NCBI GenBank assembly: GCA_019323135.1
Contig: JAHWHT010000009.1
Span: 1-17,725, forward strand
Direction: 5' to 3'
From: Candidatus Woesearchaeota archaeon
GTDB taxonomy: Archaea > Nanobdellota > Nanobdellia > Woesearchaeales > ARS49
Length of the DNA stretch: 17,725 nucleotides
The notes under the pieces were generated by a model that saw nothing but the letters and a program-made list of their open reading frames with translations, did not search any database and was not told the DNA's origin. A program made the translations under genes and the position numbers. The first letter of the stretch is position 1. Every line of letters begins with the position of its first letter. Of this stretch, positions 12,697 to 17,725 are shown one piece after another.

Positions 12697-13008
12697 ATGG
12701 CAGCAAGATTCAAACAAAAATGCGCAAAATGCAAGCAGAACTGGGTACTTATAACTTGGAAGCAGAGATTTCCAATCTGTTATGAATGCCAGAAGCCTGA
12801 AATGCAGGGTGAGATAAAGGATCCTGCAATGAAAAAGATGTTTAAGATTCCTGAGGAATTCTACAAAGAAAACATGTTCTTACGAAGCATAAAAGTAAAT
12901 TACTTACGATTTGGCCAGCTTTCAGAGAAACAAATAGAGGCTTTCAAAAAGACTGTAAAAAAGATGAAAGAGAAAGCTAAAGAAGAAAAGGCTAAAGAAA
13001 AAAATTAA
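12697..13008 (+). CDS. small zinc-ribbon protein
   Basis: A 103-aa basic protein. Residues 1-35 form a zinc ribbon: KCAKCKQNWVLITWKQRFPI then CYECQ, a C-x2-C ... C-x2-C site with about 17 residues between the pairs. The rest is helical, with PEEFYKENMFLRSIKVNYLR and FGQLSEKQIEAFKKTVKK, and a Lys/Glu-rich tail. The frame extends upstream to 12409, out of phase with the Csp gene, but the leaderless TATA box and the zinc-ribbon start support 12697. Such small proteins in archaea often bind nucleic acid or parts of the transcription or translation machinery. No specific family is recognised. Its TAA overlaps the TAA of the convergent gene in a shared TTAA. Confidence 0.82.
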   Translation: MAARFKQKCAKCKQNWVLITWKQRFPICYECQKPEMQGEIKDPAMKKMFKIPEEFYKENMFLRSIKVNYLRFGQLSEKQIEAFKKTVKKMKEKAKEEKAKEKN

Positions 13009-13469
13009 GTATAATAATAACAAAAGATTCCGTTATCTTCGTTCTTTTTGTTGATTCTATGAACATTATCTAGGTCTAGACCAATAGAATCTGCCATGTG
13101 AAGAATTTCTGGCTCTTGTTTAGCGTCTTGCAGCAAGTCCATACAGTCTTGGATTGCAAAACCAGATTCGCAGTCAGGGCATTTCATGAACAAAAATTTG
13201 TTTCTTACAATATTGTTTTGCTCCATAAAATCAACTGTGTTCTGAAGATCCTGAAGAGAATTAACTTTTATTTCTACTTGGTCAACTGCGATTTCTACTG
13301 AATCTGCAGTATTTGTTTCTTGTTCTACTGTGGTTTGTATGTTTTTTTCTGTGTGCTGTTTTTGCTTGCCTGCTACTTTGTCACATGGAAGAAATAAGTA
13401 AAGACCGCCTGTAACAATTAGCAATACCAGAACTATGAAAAAAATCACTGTAAGAGTTTTTTGCGTCAT
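13005..13469 (-). CDS. membrane-anchored hypothetical protein with Cys cluster
   Basis: A 154-aa protein with an N-terminal membrane helix (about residues 6-27: TVIFFIVLVLLIVTGGLYLF), then an extracytoplasmic part. The first half outside is Gln/Thr/Glu-rich and probably flexible; the second contains FLFMKCPDCESGFAIQDCMD, with C-x2-C and another Cys nine residues on, and ends in GIFCYYYT. The Cys group could bind metal or take part in disulphide exchange, but it is not a thioredoxin CxxC with the usual context. An ATG five codons upstream (13484) exists. I choose 13469 because GGAGAT (13477-13482) lies seven bases before it and within the longer frame. The gene follows the S-layer-like gene, but a strong terminator lies between them. 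Confidence 0.72.
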   Translation of the reverse strand: MTQKTLTVIFFIVLVLLIVTGGLYLFLPCDKVAGKQKQHTEKNIQTTVEQETNTADSVEIAVDQVEIKVNSLQDLQNTVDFMEQNNIVRNKFLFMKCPDCESGFAIQDCMDLLQDAKQEPEILHMADSIGLDLDNVHRINKKNEDNGIFCYYYT

Positions 13470-13485
13470 TTTTAGTATCTCCAAT

Positions 13486-13527
13486 TAAAAAAATAAAATA
13501 AATAAAAAGCCCTAATTTTTAGGCTTT
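13486..13527 (-). terminator. stem-loop plus T-tract terminator of the S-layer-like gene
   Basis: On the minus strand AAAGCCTAA (13527-13519) pairs with TTAGGGCTTT (13515-13506) with one bulged G, around a very short A-rich loop, and is followed by about 20 bases of nearly pure T. The stem includes the last codons and TAG stop of the S-layer-like gene. This has the form of a bacterial intrinsic terminator and separates the gene from the next one downstream. Confidence 0.7.
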
Positions 13528-14900
13528 CTTACTACAATTACAATCAAGACTACCAAAACAATCAAGACTGCTGCTATAAGCGCTCCAAGTACGTACAAGT
13601 AATTGTTAGAATCCCAGAAGCTGGAATCTCTTGTTGAAGGCTTAACTGTTGCTGCAGGTGCTCCATCGCCAGTTGTGGTTGTTGGAGTTGTGGTTGCAGG
13701 TGTGGTTGGTGTAACAACTGTGGTTGCAGGTGTAGTGTCTACTTCGCATGCTTCGATAGCCAAGTTAAATGATTTTGTGTTACTTGGTGCAATTCCATCA
13801 AAGTATGTCTTAAGATTGACTGCATAAACACCTTCTTTAACATCCTCTGGAACTTTTAGAGTGAATGAAAGTGTTGTATAATCGTCTTCATTAAGCTCTA
13901 GTCCTGTTCTCTTTGTTATCAGGTCTAGATCTGGGATTTCTAATTCAACAGTTACGTCGTCTTCGTCCCTTTTGCCTAAATTGATTATTTTTGCATCAAC
14001 TTTGACTTGGCCGCCTTCGCAGTCCATCTTTTCTGGATTCATAACTGCATTTTTGATTTGAAGGTCGTGCTTAAGCCTGTCAACATTAAGTGAAACTTCC
14101 CACTTTTCGCCGTGCCAAGCATCGTTTTCATCCTGTCCAAGAACAGTTATAACCAAATCATAGCTTCCATCATTAACTTCTTCGTCAATATCAAAGTCAA
14201 GAGTTGTATCGTCTGTGTCTTCAGGTGCTGGATCAACAGAGTCTTCTTCGTCAACGTCAAAATCATCATCGTCAACTTCAAGAGCTACATCTGCATCTTC
14301 AAATTCAATATCGCCTGTAAGATCATCATCGCTGTCTTTATCATTGAAATTGTTTTCAACTTCGATGAAAACAGAACAAGCGGTGTCTGGTTTTAGATTT
14401 TCAATTTTGCTGTCATCTTTGACACTTTTTGATGTGTCTCCACATTCAATTGTGACTTTCTTGAATTCAAGCTGGTTCTTTGCCTGCATATTCAAGTTTG
14501 ATGTTGCTACTGTACTGCCTGCTGTTGCAGTGATAGTACCTATGTTTATTGCTTTTTCTTTAAGATAATCACTTGCACTTTCGTCTGTTTCAACTGCGTC
14601 AAAATCAAGAGGAATGTCTCCTGTGACAGTTACTTGAACAGCTGCGCCTACTGCAAGAGTTGTGATTGTAGCTGGGCTAAATCTTATGTTGTAGTTTGAG
14701 AATGCATTAGTGCTCAATGCAATGTTGTTCAATGTTGTATTTCCATTGTTTGTAACAGTGATTTTTGCAGTTACGTTTGAAACCCTATCTTCTTTTGCAT
14801 CTCCTATTGTAGCACTTGAAATCTGAAGTGCGCTTGCACTTACTGAGACTATTGCTATCATTAGAATCATTGATAAGATTAATACGTGTTGTTTTTTCAT
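13512..14900 (-). CDS. S-layer-like acidic surface protein
   Basis: A 462-aa exported protein, likely abundant at the cell surface. Signal peptide 1-24 (site after SASA). Residues 25-145 form a beta-sandwich domain (KITVTNNGNTTLNNIALS is CARDB/NEW3-like). Then comes a very acidic region (186-242, for example EVDDDDFDVDEEDSVDPAPE) that may bind calcium. A second beta domain (245-385) contains LVITVLGQDENDAWHGEKWE and AKIINLGKRDEDDVTVELEI. A Thr/Pro linker (388-412), probably O-glycosylated, leads to a C-terminal membrane helix (435-457) and a short basic tail. Four Cys (153, 175, 294, 385) could form disulphides. GGGGGGAT stands seven bases before the start and a TATA box lies at 14945-14955. 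Confidence 0.78.
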   Translation of the reverse strand: MKKQHVLILSMILMIAIVSVSASALQISSATIGDAKEDRVSNVTAKITVTNNGNTTLNNIALSTNAFSNYNIRFSPATITTLAVGAAVQVTVTGDIPLDFDAVETDESASDYLKEKAINIGTITATAGSTVATSNLNMQAKNQLEFKKVTIECGDTSKSVKDDSKIENLKPDTACSVFIEVENNFNDKDSDDDLTGDIEFEDADVALEVDDDDFDVDEEDSVDPAPEDTDDTTLDFDIDEEVNDGSYDLVITVLGQDENDAWHGEKWEVSLNVDRLKHDLQIKNAVMNPEKMDCEGGQVKVDAKIINLGKRDEDDVTVELEIPDLDLITKRTGLELNEDDYTTLSFTLKVPEDVKEGVYAVNLKTYFDGIAPSNTKSFNLAIEACEVDTTPATTVVTPTTPATTTPTTTTGDGAPAATVKPSTRDSSFWDSNNYLYVLGALIAAVLIVLVVLIVIVVRKPKN

Positions 14901-14944
14901 GACTTATCCCCCCATATATGTGTTATTAGTCTAGAGTAGTCACA

Positions 14945-14955
14945 ATATATATAAA
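14945..14955 (-). promoter_or_regulatory. promoter of the S-layer-like gene
   Basis: TTTATATATATT on the minus strand predicts a start near 14924 and a 24-nt leader, which contains the SD-like GGGGGGAT (14908-14915). Strong TATA plus strong SD suits a highly expressed surface protein. Confidence 0.65.
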
Positions 14956-15015
14956 GCTTATGGTAATTCAACCTATATAATATAGAATATACTTTATTTT
15001 GGGCAGAAAGGGGGT

Positions 15016-15240
15016 TTAATGCTCTTCTTTGCCAATGCCTGCAAAAATAACAATCAAAAGCATAGATGCAGCAGCAACCGCAGTGATTAAACCTGTTGAA
15101 ATTGGGGAAGCAGTCAAAGTGCTTATTATTCCACTAGTGGCCCTGCCAGTAATAGTTGATTTTCTGACAACAAAAATGCCCAGCAGAACTGCGAGCATAG
15201 CTGCTCCAACAATCAATGCAGTAGGAAATTTCTTTTTCAT
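15016..15240 (-). CDS. two-helix small membrane protein with ITGxA motif
   Basis: A 74-aa integral membrane protein. Helix 1 spans residues 7-25 and helix 2 about 50-68, with a short basic N-terminus and a GKEEH C-terminus. With the N-terminus inside, the loop 26-49 faces outside and opens with RKSTITGRATSG (ITGRA at 30-34), then Ser/Thr/Pro-rich sequence. I do not recognise a family. The gene lies between the S-layer-like gene and a coiled-coil gene, all on the minus strand, each with its own TATA box. It could be a subunit or anchor of an envelope complex; this is inference. Confidence 0.7.
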   Translation of the reverse strand: MKKKFPTALIVGAAMLAVLLGIFVVRKSTITGRATSGIISTLTASPISTGLITAVAAASMLLIVIFAGIGKEEH

Positions 15241-15263
15241 AGTTTAAAACTCACTTAAACACA

Positions 15264-15271
15264 TATATAAA
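15264..15271 (-). promoter_or_regulatory. TATA box of the two-helix membrane protein gene
   Basis: TTTATATA on the minus strand is centred about 27 nt before the ATG at 15240 and begins three bases after the upstream stop codon: a leaderless promoter packed between genes. Confidence 0.65.
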
Positions 15272-15273
15272 CC

Positions 15274-15654
15274 TTACTCTTCTTCTTGAACAATTTCAGC
15301 AGCATCTGTGTTGTCTTTGATTAATTTAGCATCTTTTTCAATATCATCCAGGTTTTTTTCAATCTTTTGAATCTCTTCAGCCTGGGTTTCATCTAATTCT
15401 GCATCTTTTTCCTGTAATTTCTTTATGTCTTTCAAGTCGTCTTGAATATCTTTCAGAGCTTCTGTGTCTTTTTTCAAATCTGCTTTTTCTTCTTCAACTT
15501 CACTCATTAAATCCTTGATGCTCTTAGATTCGTCTACAGTTCCTAGAATAATCTCTTTTGCCTTTTCTATGGCCTCTTCCATTGTTGTAGCCATGTGAAG
15601 AGTCTTAAGATTATTAGCAAGTTCATTAACTTTTTTAGCTGTTTCTGGGTCCAT
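15274..15654 (-). CDS. acidic coiled-coil protein
   Basis: A 126-aa protein with no signal peptide or membrane helix. Residues 1-48 are helical (AKKVNELANNLKTLHMATTM). Residues 48-115 form a long, strongly charged coiled coil (EVEEEKADLKKDTEALKDIQ, then DDLKDIKKLQEKDAELDETQ). The end is acidic (EIVQEEE). No family is recognised. The charge pattern fits a rod-like oligomeriser or tether. It is flanked by a flavin-reductase-like gene and a small membrane protein gene; a TATA box at 15677-15687 lies in the last bases before the upstream stop. Confidence 0.72.
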   Translation of the reverse strand: MDPETAKKVNELANNLKTLHMATTMEEAIEKAKEIILGTVDESKSIKDLMSEVEEEKADLKKDTEALKDIQDDLKDIKKLQEKDAELDETQAEEIQKIEKNLDDIEKDAKLIKDNTDAAEIVQEEE

Positions 15655-15676
15655 TATTGGAAGTTAGAATGTAGGG

Positions 15677-15687
15677 TTTATTAAAGT
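15677..15687 (-). promoter_or_regulatory. TATA box of the acidic coiled-coil gene
   Basis: On the minus strand CTTTAATAAAC is centred about 27 nt before the ATG at 15654 and lies at once after the stop codon of the flavin-reductase-like gene. This predicts a leaderless mRNA. Confidence 0.5.
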
Positions 15688-15689
15688 TT

Positions 15690-16181
15690 CTAGTCTAAAG
15701 TAGTCGTATACACTTCTCCATCAATGTGGAAAGGTCTTTTTGCTTTTCTTGTGATTTCTTCGTGTAAGATGTTACCTATGAATAAGACATGGTCTCCGAC
15801 GTCTATTTCATTATTTACTTCGCACTCTAGCCAAGCAATTGCTTCCTCAATTCTTGGGCAGTCAATTAGTTTTTCTGATTTTGCTTCTGTCAAGCCTACT
15901 TGCTTGAATTCATCTTTTTTGAATTCTGTTCCACAGGCAATTATTTTTTCGACTAAGTCGTATGGCATGAAATTCACAACAAAAGATTTGGATGTTCTTA
16001 TTCGCTCTAGAGCTGGTGCTTTTTTACTGACTAGAATGAGATATGCTCTTGGTTCTTGTGAAGCAGGAGAATGCCAGTCTAGTGGAATGATGTCATTAAT
16101 ATTCTCTTCAACGCCCATAATTTTTGCAGGACCTCTGCAACTGACGAGAACAGTCTGTCTTGGATTATTTACTCTTACCAT
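15690..16181 (-). CDS. flavin-reductase-like / flavoredoxin-type FMN-binding protein
   Basis: A 163-aa cytoplasmic protein with the split-barrel layout of the flavin-reductase-like family. VNNPRQTVLVSC opens the barrel; DIIPLDWHSPASQEPRAYLI (30-49) matches the segment that holds the FMN; RTSKSFVVNFMPYDL (62-76) is the family's S-x-x-F-x-V-N strand; then a Cys-Gly turn (83-84), EFKQVGLTEAKSEKLIDCPR (91-110), AWLECEVNNEIDVGDHVLFI (116-135) and a final GNILH strand. Length is normal. It should bind FMN and transfer electrons; the partner is unknown. The start overlaps the end of the membrane-protein gene by 17 bp, so the two are one operon and probably translationally coupled, although a functional link is uncertain. 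Confidence 0.85.
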   Translation of the reverse strand: MVRVNNPRQTVLVSCRGPAKIMGVEENINDIIPLDWHSPASQEPRAYLILVSKKAPALERIRTSKSFVVNFMPYDLVEKIIACGTEFKKDEFKQVGLTEAKSEKLIDCPRIEEAIAWLECEVNNEIDVGDHVLFIGNILHEEITRKAKRPFHIDGEVYTTTLD

Positions 16182-16944
16182 CTTTAAAGTAATGTGTCAA
16201 TACAACTGCTGTGCCTGTGAGAACAAGCAAAGCAACAATACCTACCACGTAAACAGGAATGCCTGCAACACGAAATATAGGAACAAGCCAGTCTGTATTG
16301 ATTGGAATAGAGATTACCTCAATCGCAATAATTGGGCCAGCAGCAAAGCAAGTAAGTTTTACTGTCTTAGCCCATTTCTTTCGGTAGTGTGTTAATTCAG
16401 ATAGTAAAAAAATCAAGGTTCCTGCTGCCATAACCATTAAGAAATATTTTAGCCAGAGTGCAATAAAAGAATAAAATACAATAGATGGTAAAATAAAGAT
16501 TATGACTAGCGCCATTAATTGACTTACAATAGGCTTGTGCTGTGTAGGGTCTAAAACTTCCTTGGTATTTACCTTTTTCTGACCCTGAAGAACATTGTAT
16601 AACAAATAATCTTTTGTGACAACAAGTCTTTGAGATTTAGCTTTAACTTCTTCTCCAGTCATGTCAATAGTCAACAAAGGCTTGTCTTCAGGAATGTGGA
16701 TTGCAGTGTTCATGCTCACTGTTCCAGAGACATTCAAAGCATCAAACTTAGAGATTTGCTCAGAGACAAAGCCAGGTAAAAGTCCGATTTGTGGAACATA
16801 AAGAAGCATCATTATTACAAATGCAAACGCAAGAATCATGGTGAAATAACCTACTGCATGACCAAAAGATTTATTTGTTGTTTTGTCTAGATATTTTGGA
16901 TTAAACGAATAAACAATGTCTTTTAGGAAGCTTGGAATTTTCAT
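16165..16944 (-). CDS. multi-spanning membrane protein, DUF1189-like
   Basis: A 259-aa membrane protein. The N-terminus (PSFLKDIVYSFNPKYLDKTT) is cytoplasmic and matches the opening of DUF1189 or Yip1-like proteins. Helix 1 spans about 30-50. An extracytoplasmic domain (51-138) follows, with PGFVSEQISKFDALNVSGTV and DKPLLTIDMTG, then four helices at about 140-162, 163-183, 195-215 and 227-250, and a basic tail. That topology, one helix, an outer beta domain, then a helical bundle, is typical of DUF1189, whose function is unknown. The TATA box (16967-16976) overlaps the end of the upstream gene and places the start at 16944, leaderless. The flavin-reductase-like gene overlaps its 3' end. Confidence 0.65.
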   Translation of the reverse strand: MKIPSFLKDIVYSFNPKYLDKTTNKSFGHAVGYFTMILAFAFVIMMLLYVPQIGLLPGFVSEQISKFDALNVSGTVSMNTAIHIPEDKPLLTIDMTGEEVKAKSQRLVVTKDYLLYNVLQGQKKVNTKEVLDPTQHKPIVSQLMALVIIFILPSIVFYSFIALWLKYFLMVMAAGTLIFLLSELTHYRKKWAKTVKLTCFAAGPIIAIEVISIPINTDWLVPIFRVAGIPVYVVGIVALLVLTGTAVVLTHYFKDGKSK

Positions 16945-16966
16945 TTTAATTGTTTTTATGTTTCTG

Positions 16967-16976
16967 TTATTTAAGG
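16967..16976 (-). promoter_or_regulatory. TATA box of the membrane-protein gene
   Basis: CCTTAAATAA on the minus strand is centred about 27 nt before the ATG at 16944. Its first bases include the stop codon and last codon of the upstream gene, so promoter and coding sequence overlap. Confidence 0.6.
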
Positions 16977-17381
16977 ATTTCTTCTGGCAATAACATGAAA
17001 ACCTGTTAGTGTTGTATGCATAGCCAAAAGACGGTGATCAATCTTTGTAAGAATAGGATGAATGTGCTGTAGTAATAAATTATGAAACGTATTTGGGTCA
17101 ATGTGCTGAGCCCTTACTTTAGAGTCATGCACTTCCTGCAATGCGCCAACAGCAAGCACTAAAGAACTAAAATTTTGCTTGAATAAATTATGCAGGGCAG
17201 GATCTAGAGAATCAAAACGAATTGAGGCTTTTTTATCGTATAATTTAAGCAAATTTGTTTTAGCAGAACTTAATTTAACTCTTAATGCTTCAGCATCATC
17301 TGGGTGCAGACAGTACTTGAAATCCTTGCTTACACTGCCTAAATCAGTTAATATCTCTTTTATTTTTGCGATATGCTGCAT
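16971..17381 (-). CDS. hypothetical helical protein
   Basis: A 136-aa cytoplasmic protein predicted to be all-helical, with helices near 1-14, 27-48, 60-82 (LHNLFKQNFSSLVLAVGALQ) and 96-125. It is rich in His and Leu, with no Cys pair or catalytic motif I can name. HIHPILTKIDHRLLAMH (109-126) is notable for its His residues, which could bind metal, but the spacing matches no motif I know. The start is fixed by a TATA box (17405-17412) at leaderless distance. I do not recognise a family. Confidence 0.68.
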   Translation of the reverse strand: MQHIAKIKEILTDLGSVSKDFKYCLHPDDAEALRVKLSSAKTNLLKLYDKKASIRFDSLDPALHNLFKQNFSSLVLAVGALQEVHDSKVRAQHIDPNTFHNLLLQHIHPILTKIDHRLLAMHTTLTGFHVIARRNP

Positions 17382-17404
17382 GGTAATGAGTATTTTTATT
17401 TGAG

Positions 17405-17412
17405 TATAAAAA
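17405..17412 (-). promoter_or_regulatory. TATA box of the helical protein gene
   Basis: TTTTTATA on the minus strand is centred about 27 nt before the ATG at 17381, the leaderless distance. Confidence 0.65.
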
Positions 17413-17433
17413 TCTTGTCATAAAATAAGCTAT

Positions 17434-17725
17434 TTACTCAGAATCAGTTTCTTTTTGAACTCTTTCTTCAAGTTTGATTTGATATTTTGAATCGTCTTCT
17501 GTCAATGTAAATTCAACTTTTTCTACTTTAGTGTATAGTGGGCAAATTTCTCCTTTGTCGATATCATCAGAAATTTTACCTAGACCTAACAATGCTTTAC
17601 CAACGGCTTCTTCACGACTTCTTGCAGGAACCTATATAGTTCCTTGAAAGTCATCTATGCCTGATTCAGCAATAAGACGACCTTCAGTATCACAAAACTG
17701 AACCATGTATGGAAATTCAGGATCT
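17434..17725 (-). pseudogene. 3' part of a hypothetical gene with an in-frame TAG
   Basis: The frame enters from the window edge and reads as protein up to IAESGIDDFQGTI, meets TAG (17632-17634), and continues in the same frame with VPARSREEAVGKALLGLGKI to an acidic C-terminus (KLEERVQKETDSE) and TAA. Both sides have coding-like composition, and no start codon with an SD or TATA box follows the TAG. TAG serves as a normal stop elsewhere in the window (for example 4157, 6476, 13512, 15690). So this is a point-mutated gene, a sequencing error or, less likely, a read-through or pyrrolysine codon. The protein is not recognised; the visible part is soluble and charged. Confidence 0.55.

Overview
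The window looks like a chromosome segment of an AT-rich archaeon, most likely a DPANN lineage of the Woesearchaeota/Pacearchaeota type; that placement is inference from style, not from a marker gene. Support: most genes have a TATA box centred about 25-29 nt before the start codon, so they are read from leaderless mRNAs; a minority use strong Shine-Dalgarno (SD) sites; there is a class II tRNA-Leu whose T-loop appears to be interrupted by an intron; an Lrp/AsnC regulator with a RAM domain; and several secreted or membrane-anchored beta-sandwich proteins. I see no insertion sequence, CRISPR array or phage module.

Layout. 1-3210 (+): an Lrp-type regulator with a perfect inverted repeat over its own promoter, a stem-loop with a T-rich tail, a coiled-coil protein, and a large xylose-isomerase/AP-endonuclease-2-like TIM-barrel protein carrying a coiled-coil insertion. 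3276-5350: a PP2C-type phosphatase and a small TPR protein (+) converge on, and overlap, a type II PI4-kinase-like kinase (-); this resembles a reversible phosphorylation module. 5413-7024 (-): an alpha/beta hydrolase preceded by a strongly structured leader or small RNA, then an unrecognised acidic protein. 7101-10644 (+): a nucleotidyltransferase, a small secreted protein, a 45-aa Cys-rich microprotein and a 584-aa N-glycosylation-rich surface protein with a C-terminal anchor. 10641-11801 (-): a secreted lamin-tail-domain protein placed just behind the tRNA-Leu gene (11824-11974), next to a degenerate copy of the tRNA 5' half (12017-12050). 12288-13008 (+): a cold-shock-domain protein with a long acidic tail and a zinc-ribbon protein. 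13005-17725 (-): a Cys-containing membrane-anchored protein, an S-layer-like acidic protein with its own terminator, a two-helix membrane protein, a coiled-coil protein, a flavin-reductase-like protein overlapping a multi-spanning membrane protein (DUF1189-like), a small helical protein, and the 3' end of a gene with an in-frame TAG.

The strongest leads are: the ITGxA motif found next to the extracytoplasmic membrane face in three otherwise unrelated envelope proteins; the T-loop intron of tRNA-Leu with its nearby partial tRNA copy; the structured, T8-ended RNA upstream of the hydrolase, which begins with an 11-codon leaderless reading frame; and the kinase/phosphatase/TPR cluster. Functions come from motifs read by eye; no database search was possible.
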